This document shows, piece after piece, positions 28,791-37,575 of a stretch of DNA of 64,000 nt. The stretch comes from Paraburkholderia sp. CNPSo 3272 (GTDB taxonomy: Bacteria; Pseudomonadota; Gammaproteobacteria; Burkholderiales; Burkholderiaceae): positions 62,001-126,000 of the forward strand of contig NZ_JAMBPQ010000014.1 of the NCBI RefSeq assembly GCF_024206495.1, in the 5' to 3' direction. The translations under genes and the position numbers were made by a program. Within the stretch, counting starts at the first letter, position 1, and each line of letters opens with the position of its first letter. Under the pieces are notes generated by a model. That model was not told the DNA's origin. It saw only the letters and a program-made list of their open reading frames with translations, and searched no databases.

Positions 28791-30026
28791 ATGATCGACC
28801 CCAATAAAAGCAGGCGCGCCAGCCTCGCGGTATTTGCGCTGCTCTATCTCGGCTACGGCATCTCTTACATCGACCGTTCGGCGATCGCGTTGTCGCTCGT
28901 CGCCATCGGCAACGAACTCCACCTCGGTGCGGCCGCGCTCGGCTTCGTCATGAGCACGTTCTACATCAGCTACGCCGCCATGCAGATTCCCGGCGGATGG
29001 ATCGCCGACCGCTGGGGCAGCAAAAAGGTCATCGTCGTATCGGTCGCGTTCTGGTCGCTGTTCACGTTGATGACGGGCCTTGCGTGGTCACTCGCCTCGC
29101 TGATCGCGATCCGCTTCATTTTCGGTCTCGGCGAAGGCGGTTTTCCCGGCGCTGCGATCAAGGGCGTCACCGAATCGTGCGCGCGCGAGGATCGCCCGAA
29201 GATGTCCGCGCTCCTGATGTCGTCGAACTATGTCGGCAGCTTCATCGCGCCGCTCGCCATCGCGCCTCTCATCTTGTGTCTCGGCTGGCGTCATGCGTTT
29301 TTCGTCGCAGGCGGCGTCGGTCTCGTGTTTGCGCTCTTCTATCTGTTCGCGGTGAAGGACACACCTCAGAAGCGCGATTCGGCTGGCCGTTCCACAACCA
29401 TCGACGGCGCGGCGACGCGCGCGCTACTTAGAACGCCGCTCATGTGGAAGATTCTGCTCACATGGTTTGGCATGGGCATCGTCAACAAAGGACTCGATGC
29501 GTGGATGCCCGCGTATCTCCTGACAGAACGTCATCTCGATCTAAAAGCGGTCAGCATGCTCACGCCGCTGCCGTTCGTCGCTGCGAGCGTATCGACGGCT
29601 CTCGGCGGCTGGATTCTCACGCGCTGGTTCGACGGCCGGGAGAAGTGGCTGATGGCCGCGTGCTGCGCGCTTTCCGGCGTGTTCCTCTACGAGATGTACA
29701 CGGCCCAAACGGTCACGGGCGTGATCGCATATCAATCGATCGTCTACTTCTTCAAGTCGTTCGTATTCGCCGGCGTGTTCGCGCTGCCGACCAAATTTCT
29801 GCCGCAAAAGCTCATCGGCACGGGCGCGGGCATGGTCAACTTCGGTGGACAGATCGCGGGATTCGTCGCGCCGGCGGCCATTGGCCTGCTCGTCTCGACG
29901 ACAGGCAACTACAACGCCGTGTTCGGCTTCCTGATCGTGGCGACAGCGCTCGCGTTCATCACCAGTCTGTCGATCCGCCTGTCGCCCGAAGCCGAGGCAC
30001 ACCTCGGCGCCGCCGAAGAGGCCTGA
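28791..30026 (+). CDS. MFS transporter, ACS (anion:cation symporter) type
   Basis: A 411-residue, 12-helix importer. It has the family N-terminus (LGYGISYIDRSAIALSL), the loop 2-3 motif GWIADRWGSKKVIV and the TM4-5 motif RFIFGLGEGGFPGA typical of the ACS family of organic-anion symporters. It heads a cluster with a LysR regulator, an amidase and an esterase, so the substrate may be an amide or ester of an organic acid. An in-frame ATG 9 bp upstream is an alternative start; neither has a strong ribosome site. Confidence 0.88.
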   Translation: MIDPNKSRRASLAVFALLYLGYGISYIDRSAIALSLVAIGNELHLGAAALGFVMSTFYISYAAMQIPGGWIADRWGSKKVIVVSVAFWSLFTLMTGLAWSLASLIAIRFIFGLGEGGFPGAAIKGVTESCAREDRPKMSALLMSSNYVGSFIAPLAIAPLILCLGWRHAFFVAGGVGLVFALFYLFAVKDTPQKRDSAGRSTTIDGAATRALLRTPLMWKILLTWFGMGIVNKGLDAWMPAYLLTERHLDLKAVSMLTPLPFVAASVSTALGGWILTRWFDGREKWLMAACCALSGVFLYEMYTAQTVTGVIAYQSIVYFFKSFVFAGVFALPTKFLPQKLIGTGAGMVNFGGQIAGFVAPAAIGLLVSTTGNYNAVFGFLIVATALAFITSLSIRLSPEAEAHLGAAEEA

Positions 30027-30051
30027 TCGCTTCGCCAGGCATGCAGGCGCT

Positions 30052-31014
30052 ATGATGGAGCATTACGTGGCTTTCCATCCATCCCTCATGAGCGCCCGCA
30101 TTCTTCAGGAAGCCGCCGTCCGCTATTTCCTCGAAGTGGTCAACACCGGTTCCATCGTTGATGCCGCCCGTCGGCTGAACGTCGTGCCGTCCGCCGTGAG
30201 CCGGCAGATCACGCGGCTAGAAGGCGAACTCGGCACGCCGCTTTTTATGCGGCAATCGCGTGGCATGGTGCCGAGCAAGGCGGGCGAAATACTCGCCACA
30301 TACGCGCGCCGCTCGCAGCTCGACGCTGAACAGATTTCGCTGGAAATCGATGCGCTTCGCGGCGCAGCAGAACGCACGATCCGCATCGCCTGCACGGAAG
30401 GTTTCGCGGGCACCTTCCTGCCGCGCGCGATGGCGGATTTCCGTCGCACTGTCGCGCCGGCATCTTTCGAAGTCGTCGTCGATACAGCCGCCGGCGTCAC
30501 ACAGCGCGTGCGCGAGGCGCAAGCCGATATCGGCCTCACGTTCAGCTTTGGACCTGAGAAGGACATTCACATCGCGTTTTCGGCGCCTTCGCCCGTATTC
30601 GCAATCGTCGCGTCGTCTCATCCGCTGGCGCAGTGTTCGCAGGTGTCGTTTCGCGAGTTGCTGGCGTATCCTCTCGCGTTGCCGGGCATTCATTCGACCC
30701 TGCACAAGCTGATCGACATCTATTGCAGCCGGGAGGGCGTTGCGTGCAAGAGCGTGCTCAGCAGCGCAACGCTCGAAACGCTCATCGGCTTCACACTCGC
30801 AAGCGACGCCGTGACATTCAGCGGCGAGCTCTTCGTGCGCCGGCGTCTCGCGTCCGGAGAGCTTGTTGCGTTGCCCGTTCCTGAACTCGCAACGAGCGAA
30901 CGCGCCATCGAAATACAAACCCTTGCGCGGCGCGCGCTGCCGCCGCTTCTGCAATCGTTCATCGAGCGCCTGAGCGACGAACTGACGTGGCCCGCTCGCG
31001 TTGATAAAAAGTGA
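30052..31014 (+). CDS. LysR-family transcriptional regulator
   Basis: A 320-residue LysR protein. The helix-turn-helix is at about residues 20-80 (NTGSIVDAARRLNVVPSAVSRQITRLEGEL, then LFMRQSRGMVPSKAG), the rest is the effector-binding domain. It starts 25 bp after the MFS gene and precedes an amidase by 89 bp, all on one strand, so it is likely cotranscribed and regulates this catabolic cluster. An alternative start at a later ATG (MSARILQEAAVRYF) is possible. Confidence 0.88.
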   Translation: MMEHYVAFHPSLMSARILQEAAVRYFLEVVNTGSIVDAARRLNVVPSAVSRQITRLEGELGTPLFMRQSRGMVPSKAGEILATYARRSQLDAEQISLEIDALRGAAERTIRIACTEGFAGTFLPRAMADFRRTVAPASFEVVVDTAAGVTQRVREAQADIGLTFSFGPEKDIHIAFSAPSPVFAIVASSHPLAQCSQVSFRELLAYPLALPGIHSTLHKLIDIYCSREGVACKSVLSSATLETLIGFTLASDAVTFSGELFVRRRLASGELVALPVPELATSERAIEIQTLARRALPPLLQSFIERLSDELTWPARVDKK

Positions 31015-31103
31015 AATCACCGTTCGATAAACGTCGCTGGTAGCCGTTTTTCTCGTCGTCTACATTGAGCGCATTCTTGCACTACCGCTCAAAGGACTGC
31101 CCG

Positions 31104-32633
31104 ATGGACGACCGTTTCGAACTCACCCGCCACAGTGCCGTCGCGCTCCGTGCGCTGTTGCAGGCGCGCGAAATCTCCGCCGTCGAATTACTCGAGGCCT
31201 GCATCGCGCGAATCGATGCACTCAATCCGTTTGTCAACGCCATCACGGCGACCAGCTTTGAACGCGCGCGCATCGAAGCCCGCGCGGCCGACGCCGCGCT
31301 CGCACGCGACGACGCCGTAGGTCCCCTGCACGGCTTGCCCATCGGCATCAAGGATCTCGAAGAGACCGAAGGCATTCTGACCACGTATGGCTCGCCGCTC
31401 TATCGCGCAAACGTGCCTGCGCACGACAACACGCTGGTGCGCCGCCTGCGCGCAGCGGGTGCGATCGTCGTCGGCAAGACCAACGTGCCGGAAATGGGCG
31501 CGGGTGCGAACAGCTTCAATCCCGTGTGGGGTGCGACGGGCAACCCGTTCGATCCGCGCCTGAATGCGGGCGGCTCGTCGGGTGGCTCGGCCGCCGCTCT
31601 CGCGCTCGATATGGTGCCGCTTGCCAGCGGTTCCGACACAGGCGGCTCGCTGCGCATTCCAGCGGCGAAGTGCGGCGTGGTCGGACTGCGCACCTCGCCG
31701 GGACTCGTGCCGAGCGATCGCAAGCCGCTCGGCTGGACGCCGATTGCCGTGGTTGGGCCGATGGGGCGCAACGTCGAAGACACATGGCTGCAACTCGCGG
31801 CGACGGTCGGCCAGTCGGGCAGCGACCCTCTCGGCTACTCCTTCGCCATGAATCCGACGATGGACGACCGTGCGCCCACGGACTTGTCGAAGCTACGCGT
31901 CGGTTACACAGAGGATTTCGGCGTCTGCGAAGTGGATGACGATATCCGCGCCGTATTCCGCCGCAAAATCGACTTTCTGCGCAAGGAAGTGGCCGTTTGC
32001 GAGCCGATCGAAGTGGACTTCGGTGACGCACATCGCTGCTTCGACGTACTGCGCGCGGAAGCCTTTGTCGCGGGCCTGCAAAAGGCCTATGAGACCGATC
32101 CCGGCTCGCTCGGGCCAAATCCGCGCGCGAACTATGAGATGGGCATTGGCCTGGGTCTCGCGGATTGCGTGCGCGCGCATGGCGACCAGACGGGCTTGTT
32201 CCGACGCTTCCAGACGCTGTTCGACCGCTACGACGTGATTCTCTCTCCAACGACGCCTGTCTCGCCGTTTCCGTGGGCGCAGCCATATCTGAAGTCGGTG
32301 AACGGCGTCGCGCTGGAGAACTACTATCGCTGGCTGTCACTCACATATGTCGTGACGCTCACGACCAATCCGGCGTTGTCGCTGCCGTGCGGCATCGATC
32401 ATCGCGGCATGCCGTTCGGACTTCAGATGATCGGCGCGTTTCGTGGTGATCTCGCACTGCTCGATGTGGCGCGCGCGTTCGAAACGCTCTTCGCGTCGTC
32501 CGACGAAACGCGCCGCCCCATTCCCGATGCCACGAAGCTGCGGGCAGCGAAGGTGGACCTGAAGTCCATCGTCACGCATCCGCCGGTGCTTGATGCCGTG
32601 TCGTCTTCCAACGCTTTGGATTCCGCCGTCTGA
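31104..32633 (+). CDS. Amidase (amidase signature family)
   Basis: A 509-residue amidase signature enzyme that hydrolyses amides to acid and ammonia. The catalytic triad is visible: Lys in PIGIKDLEE (about residue 83), cis-Ser in the GGSSGGSAAA loop and the Ser nucleophile in SGSDTGGSLRIPAA. No signal peptide, so cytoplasmic. AAAGGA 7 bp before the ATG supports this start. It lies between the LysR gene and the esterase. A 65-bp remnant of an amidase-like sequence matching codons near residue 350 lies at 34402, after the esterase gene. Confidence 0.9.
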   Translation: MDDRFELTRHSAVALRALLQAREISAVELLEACIARIDALNPFVNAITATSFERARIEARAADAALARDDAVGPLHGLPIGIKDLEETEGILTTYGSPLYRANVPAHDNTLVRRLRAAGAIVVGKTNVPEMGAGANSFNPVWGATGNPFDPRLNAGGSSGGSAAALALDMVPLASGSDTGGSLRIPAAKCGVVGLRTSPGLVPSDRKPLGWTPIAVVGPMGRNVEDTWLQLAATVGQSGSDPLGYSFAMNPTMDDRAPTDLSKLRVGYTEDFGVCEVDDDIRAVFRRKIDFLRKEVAVCEPIEVDFGDAHRCFDVLRAEAFVAGLQKAYETDPGSLGPNPRANYEMGIGLGLADCVRAHGDQTGLFRRFQTLFDRYDVILSPTTPVSPFPWAQPYLKSVNGVALENYYRWLSLTYVVTLTTNPALSLPCGIDHRGMPFGLQMIGAFRGDLALLDVARAFETLFASSDETRRPIPDATKLRAAKVDLKSIVTHPPVLDAVSSSNALDSAV

Positions 32634-32690
32634 CTTTCACCTTTTGCCATTGGTGAACGTCAACAGACTTAAAGGATGGAGAAGAAAAAA

Positions 32691-34313
32691 ATGATCGGAC
32701 GAAGAGCCTTCCTGGCCGGCGCTTTCGGCGTGGCGGTAACGCAACCGATTGCGAGCGCTTTCGCCCAGATAAATGGAAAACTGCCCACGAACATCGTGTC
32801 AGTGAATGCCCCTGATGGGGCGGTGCGGGGCGTGGCCTATCCGAATTACAGCGTCTTCAAGGGGATTCCGTTCGCCCAGCCTCCGGTGGGCGCACTTCGG
32901 TTTCGCCAGGCGGTGCGTATGCCGCGAAGTTCAGGGGTTCGGTCAGCCTCCAGTTTTGGGCCCGCTCCTATGCAGGAGAGGCGATCGCTCCCCGGAACAA
33001 ACCTGCCCATGCTTGGCGATGCGAAATGCAGCGAAGACTGTCTTTATCTCAACGTATGGGCACCGCGAGGAGCTGGGCCGCACCCCGTTTTCGTTTGGAT
33101 TTATGGGGGCGGGAACACCTTTGGCGCAACGAGCCAAGCCATCTACGACGGCAGTGCTTTCGCAAGAGATGGCGTTGTTTGCGTGACGATCGGGTATCGC
33201 ATTGGCGCTTTTGGTTTTCTGGAGCTCGGCGAGATTCTTGGAGGTGAATACCAGGGCAGCGGAAACAACCCTCTTCACGACCAGATTCTTGGCTTGCAGT
33301 GGGTTCGGAACAATATCGCCGCCTTTGGTGGCGACCCCGACCGAGTGACCGTTGCGGGTGAATCGGCCGGAGCAAAAAATGTCTCTGCTCTTCTGAGCAT
33401 TCCGGCGGCTCGCGGACTATTCCAATCGGCAATCGTGCAGAGCGGTGGCGGTCATACCGTCCACAATCTGGATGAGGCTCACGGTGTCGCGGATCTGTTC
33501 ATGCGCGAGTTTGCGAAAGCGGGCTTCAGGCGTGAAGATCTGTTGCGCGTCGGGTCCGACGACTTGCTTAAAGTTCAAACCGCCACGGTGGCCGCCTATC
33601 CGCGCGCCTTTGCGTTCCGCTCTGTGGTTGACGGCAAGACGATGCTGCAAAGACCGATTGACTCTGTGGCGGCAGGTTTTGCGAAAGACGTCCGTTTGCT
33701 GATAGGCAGCAATCGCGACGAGAGCGTTCTGTTTTTCCCTCAGGACCTGGTAGAAAGTCATAACAGCGACCCGAAGGCAGATCGACCGATCAGCTCAAAG
33801 GAACTCGCCAATATCAAGCTGGATACCCTGTCTCTCATTGCCGACGAATACGCGCATGCGTTTCCGGCACTCTCTCCGTTTGAACGCCGCGTCCGTCTTG
33901 TTACAGCCGAAGAATACTGGATTCCGACAGTCCGTCTTGCTGACGCGCATGCCGCTTCAGGAGGAGAGACCTATGCTTTTCGATTCGAAAGGCCGATCGC
34001 CGAAGGCCGTTATGCGGGACTTGTTCCGCATACCAGTGAGTTGCCGCTGGTCTGGGACAACTTTAAGGATCCGGCTTTCCGGGATTTGTTTTACAGGGGC
34101 GCGTCGGCGCCCGAGGCCTTCGCCAAACAGGTTCATTCGGCGTGGGTTTCGTTCATAAAAGGATCCTCTCCCGCGGCCGAGGGGCTGCCAACCTGGCAAC
34201 GCTACGAAACGACGGGCTCAGAGTCGCGGAGTACGATGCTCCTGAAGGATCAGCCGGTGATGGTTTCCGATCCTTCGGCAAGTGAGCGGCAAATTTGGAA
34301 CGGCGTCATGTGA
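32691..34313 (+). CDS. Type B carboxylesterase with Tat-like signal
   Basis: A 540-residue carboxylesterase. The N-terminal MIGRRAFLAGAFGVAVTQPIASAFAQ is a twin-arginine-type signal (GRRAFLAG) with cleavage after AFA, so the enzyme probably acts in the periplasm. The nucleophile is in GESAGAKNVSALL, preceded by the oxyanion YGGGN loop and the EDCLYLNVWAP motif. GGAGA 7 bp before the ATG sets the start; an ATG 15 bp upstream is too close to any ribosome site. Its probable job is to split an ester outside before uptake by the MFS protein; a fragment of a second copy is at 47318. Confidence 0.88.
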   Translation: MIGRRAFLAGAFGVAVTQPIASAFAQINGKLPTNIVSVNAPDGAVRGVAYPNYSVFKGIPFAQPPVGALRFRQAVRMPRSSGVRSASSFGPAPMQERRSLPGTNLPMLGDAKCSEDCLYLNVWAPRGAGPHPVFVWIYGGGNTFGATSQAIYDGSAFARDGVVCVTIGYRIGAFGFLELGEILGGEYQGSGNNPLHDQILGLQWVRNNIAAFGGDPDRVTVAGESAGAKNVSALLSIPAARGLFQSAIVQSGGGHTVHNLDEAHGVADLFMREFAKAGFRREDLLRVGSDDLLKVQTATVAAYPRAFAFRSVVDGKTMLQRPIDSVAAGFAKDVRLLIGSNRDESVLFFPQDLVESHNSDPKADRPISSKELANIKLDTLSLIADEYAHAFPALSPFERRVRLVTAEEYWIPTVRLADAHAASGGETYAFRFERPIAEGRYAGLVPHTSELPLVWDNFKDPAFRDLFYRGASAPEAFAKQVHSAWVSFIKGSSPAAEGLPTWQRYETTGSESRSTMLLKDQPVMVSDPSASERQIWNGVM

Positions 34314-34401
34314 GCCGGTGCGCTTTGAGTTCGAACGCGACCTGCACGCGGCTACGCTTGTATCAACCCGGAGAAGAAGCCATGTCAGCAGACAAGCCAG
34401 G

Positions 34402-34466
34402 GCCCGGGTCTCGCGGATTGCGTGCTCACATGGCGAACAGGCGCGTTTGTTTCGCCGCTTCCAGAT
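34402..34466 (+). pseudogene. Amidase gene remnant
   Basis: About 65 bp that match the intact amidase gene at 32149-32213 closely (GGGTCTCGCGGATTGCGTGC, then GGCGAACAGGC...TTTCGCCGCTTCCAGA). It is the only recognisable part and cannot be translated into a protein. Confidence 0.65.
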
Positions 34467-34469
34467 CCC

Positions 34470-34720
34470 GATAGCGCTTGCTATCCGTTACAGACCGTCG
34501 CGCTTCATTGGCGAGGTCCAGCAGCGTCGCACCGTAATCGAGGAAGGCCCAGCCAATGGCGGACAAACCAAGCCGCGGCCTTTCTCGTATGAACAGATCG
34601 ATACCCAACTCGTCTTCAGGCTGTTTTATGCGCGGCCAGATTGAAGGCATCCGGTGCAATCGTTGCGCGGCAGCCTGGATGCTGCCATCCTGCGCGGATC
34701 ATTGTGTGATTTCCGGTACG
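34470..34720 (-). pseudogene. LysR-family regulator remnant (N-terminal part)
   Basis: On the minus strand an open stretch encodes a LysR helix-turn-helix: DGSIQAAAQRLHRMPS, then IKQPEDELGIDLFIRERPRLGLSAIG, and a linker. The effector domain is missing: the frame runs on into amidase-derived sequence. No proper start or stop was found, so this is a remnant. Confidence 0.7.
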
Positions 34721-34780
34721 GGGACGCGCATCCCGGCCGCTTTCCGGCCGTTGCCGCCGTGTCGCGTCAAGCCTGAGCCC

Positions 34781-36298
34781 CTACTCTGCTGGCATCGACG
34801 CCGGTGCGTGCGATGAGTGCAGCGCGAGCGGCGAAAACGGGACGGTCTCCTGCGGCGTCGGCAGCGCCGCCGCCGTCCAGCCGCCCCCCAACGCGCCGAC
34901 CAGGTCGACAGCCGCCTGCAGCCGTCTTGCATGCACCTTCGCCGCCGACAACTCCGCGTTGAGCGCCGCGACCTGCGCCACGGTCACGTTCAGATAGTTG
35001 TCGAGGCCGCTCGTGTATAGCTCCATCGCGATCGTCTGGACCTTCACCGCCGCGGTGACCGCGTCGCGTTGTTGTCCGTACTCCGTCGCGAGCTTGTCGG
35101 TGAGTGCAAGCTCATCCTCGACCTGCCGGAATGCATCCAGCACGGTCGCACGATAGTTGTCGGCGGCCTGGTGCACGGTGGACCAGCTCTGCTGAAGCTC
35201 TGCCCGGCGCAGGCCGCCCTCGAACAGCGGCAACATCGCCGAAGCGCCTACCGACCACAGACTTTCCGGCAGCGCCGCGAGCGCAAGCCCGTTGTCCTCG
35301 AAGCCGAAGCTGGCGGCCAGATCGATATTGGGGTAGAACGCGGCACGCGCCACGCCCACCGCTGCATTGGCGGCAGCCATCCTGCGCTCCGCCGCCGCGA
35401 TGTCCGGGCGCCGCTGCAGCAGTGCAGAGGGCACGCCAACCGGAACGACCGGCATGCTCAGATGCGCAAGCCCCTCGGGCGCCAAGGTGAACGTCGACGG
35501 ATTGACGCCCGCCAGCACCGCGATCGCATGCTCGAGCACGGCGCGCTGCGCCTCGATCTCCGTATCGGCTGCCTGCGCGGCGGCCAGCTGGTTGCGCGCC
35601 CGCTCAACGTCGAGGCCCGGACTGATCTGCCGGTTGTAGCGCAGCGAAGTGAGCTTGAGGGCCTCGTTGTACGAACGGACTGTGTTCGTATAGATCACGT
35701 GCTGCTCGTCCAGACCTCGCAGCTTCACGTAGTCGTCCGCCAGTTCCATTTCGAGGCTAAGCCGCGCCGAGGCGACCATGGCCGCGGCAGCCTGGGCGTT
35801 GGCCTTCGCATAGTTCGTCCGGTTACGGATCTCGCCCCACAGGTCAGGCTCCCAGGTCGCGGCCGCGCCATATCCCAGTGAAGACTCTTCGAGCGGCGAT
35901 CCGGAACTGGCACTGTGAAAGAGTGCGTGCTTCGACAAGCCGTTGTCCGTCGCGAACGCCTGCGCGCTCAACTGGGGGAACAGTTGCGAACGGGCCTCGG
36001 CCACGACGTCGCGCGCCTGCGTATACGTTTCCTGCTCGGCGCGCAGTGTCGGATTCGAAGTATCCAGCTCGCGTTCCAGGGTGTCGAGTTGCGGGTCCTT
36101 GAAAACTTCCCACCAGGGGCCGCGCGAGAGCTGATCGCCGGGCCGCGCGAGCACGAACGGTCCGGTCCCCTGGTAGCTGTCGGGCAGCACCGTTTTGGGC
36201 GGCTTGTAGGTCGGCGCGAGACTGCATGCGGCGAGGGGCGCGAGGAGCGCCAGCAGTACGCCAGCCCGGCGCAGTGCGATCTTGATTGGAGATTTCAT
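34781..36298 (-). CDS. Efflux outer-membrane lipoprotein, NodT family
   Basis: A 505-residue outer-membrane channel of a tripartite pump. The signal peptide ends in the lipobox LAAC (Cys at about residue 25), so it is lipid anchored, and the family segments RRPDIAAAERRMAAANA and AAFYPNIDLAASFGF are present. It is the last gene of an operon with permease, adaptor and this channel; its start overlaps the adaptor gene end by 4 bp. Substrate not deducible. Confidence 0.93.
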   Translation of the reverse strand: MKSPIKIALRRAGVLLALLAPLAACSLAPTYKPPKTVLPDSYQGTGPFVLARPGDQLSRGPWWEVFKDPQLDTLERELDTSNPTLRAEQETYTQARDVVAEARSQLFPQLSAQAFATDNGLSKHALFHSASSGSPLEESSLGYGAAATWEPDLWGEIRNRTNYAKANAQAAAAMVASARLSLEMELADDYVKLRGLDEQHVIYTNTVRSYNEALKLTSLRYNRQISPGLDVERARNQLAAAQAADTEIEAQRAVLEHAIAVLAGVNPSTFTLAPEGLAHLSMPVVPVGVPSALLQRRPDIAAAERRMAAANAAVGVARAAFYPNIDLAASFGFEDNGLALAALPESLWSVGASAMLPLFEGGLRRAELQQSWSTVHQAADNYRATVLDAFRQVEDELALTDKLATEYGQQRDAVTAAVKVQTIAMELYTSGLDNYLNVTVAQVAALNAELSAAKVHARRLQAAVDLVGALGGGWTAAALPTPQETVPFSPLALHSSHAPASMPAE

Positions 36299-37575
36299 TT
36301 TGGATTATTCCCCGCATTGTCGGCGTGCGCTTGCACTGGCGCCTGCGGTTGCCCCTGGGGGGTTCCAGCCGCGTTGCCCGGCCCGATGCCCGGCACGCCG
36401 CTCACGATGCGCACCTGCTGACCTTCGAGTATCCCGGCGGACGGACTGACGATCACGCGATCGTCGGACTTGAGGCCCGACACGACCTGCACGTCCTGAC
36501 CGAGGTTGAGTCCGAGCTTCACGTTCTGGAGGTGGACCCTGTCATGCGAATCGACGAGCGCGACCTGCATGCCCTGATCGCGGAACAGCAACGCCTGCTC
36601 AGGAATGACGAGGACGTTCTTGTCCGAGGGAACCTCGAAGTGCACCGTTGCATAGGTGCCGGGCCACAGCAGATGCTCGGGATTCTGTGCGACCAGTTCG
36701 GCCACCACGGTTCTCGTCTGTGGATCGAATGCGTTGGCCGTGGTCACGAGCTGTGCATCGAATACGCGCCCCGGATACTGGGGCACCGTAAACGTGGCGT
36801 GGAGCCCCGGGTTCAGCATCGCTGCATAATCCTGTGGTACCGAAACGAAGATGCGCATGGCGTGCACGTCGGCCACCGAATACAGTTCGGCCGCCGCGCC
36901 GTGCGAACTGACATCGCCCCCCGCGGGACTCACGTAGTTGCCGATGTCGGTATTGCGCGCGGTCACGATGCCGTCGAAGGGCGCTACGATGCGCTCGAAC
37001 TTCGTCAGCGCGAGGTCGCGCTGCACCTCGTCCTGGGCGGCTTGTACCTGCGCCTTCTTCGCGGCGGCATCGGCCACCTTGATGTCGACATCCTCCTGCG
37101 ACACGGCTTCGGTACCGGAAAGCGCCTTCCAGCGCGTGGCGGTGACGTCGGCGAGCACGCTGTTCGTCTTCGCGACCGCCAGCTTCGCGAGCGCGGCCTG
37201 GTATTGCGCATCGACGGTCGGCGCATCGATCGCGGCAAGCAACGTGCCGGCCTTCACGAACGCCCCGTAATCCACGTACCACTTGTGCACATAGCCCGAT
37301 ACCTGCGCATAGATCGGCGCGGTGTACCACGCCTTGACGTTGCCCGGCAGCGTAACCAAACGCGTCGCCGGCCCCGCGGCCGGGGAGGTCACCTGAACGG
37401 GGGCAATGGCGTCCTGGTCAGCGACGTTCTGCAGATCTGCCACGTTGTCGTGGCGTTCGACGATCCCGTGGATCACCAGCCCTCCCAGTATCAAGGCGGC
37501 GACCGCCGCGATCAGCTTGGGTCGGGTACGGCTCGGAGCCTGGGCCTCCAGCTCTACCTCGCGATGTACGTTCAT
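36295..37575 (-). CDS. RND efflux periplasmic adaptor (membrane fusion protein)
   Basis: A 426-residue adaptor with one N-terminal helix (about residues 19-40), a lipoyl/hairpin part (VSGYVHKWYVDYGAFVKAGTLLAAID and an alpha-hairpin with QAAQDEVQRDLALTKFERIVAPFDGIV), then beta-barrel and membrane-proximal domains. It links the inner-membrane pump to the outer channel. It overlaps both neighbours by 4 bp. The C-terminal tail is rich in Pro, Gly and Gln. Confidence 0.93.
   Translation of the reverse strand: MNVHREVELEAQAPSRTRPKLIAAVAALILGGLVIHGIVERHDNVADLQNVADQDAIAPVQVTSPAAGPATRLVTLPGNVKAWYTAPIYAQVSGYVHKWYVDYGAFVKAGTLLAAIDAPTVDAQYQAALAKLAVAKTNSVLADVTATRWKALSGTEAVSQEDVDIKVADAAAKKAQVQAAQDEVQRDLALTKFERIVAPFDGIVTARNTDIGNYVSPAGGDVSSHGAAAELYSVADVHAMRIFVSVPQDYAAMLNPGLHATFTVPQYPGRVFDAQLVTTANAFDPQTRTVVAELVAQNPEHLLWPGTYATVHFEVPSDKNVLVIPEQALLFRDQGMQVALVDSHDRVHLQNVKLGLNLGQDVQVVSGLKSDDRVIVSPSAGILEGQQVRIVSGVPGIGPGNAAGTPQGQPQAPVQAHADNAGNNPK

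Larger units (their letters stand above)
34314..34780. other. Gene debris between esterase and efflux operon
   Basis: 467 bp made largely of decayed amidase and LysR pieces, listed separately. No intact gene is evident. Confidence 0.6.
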
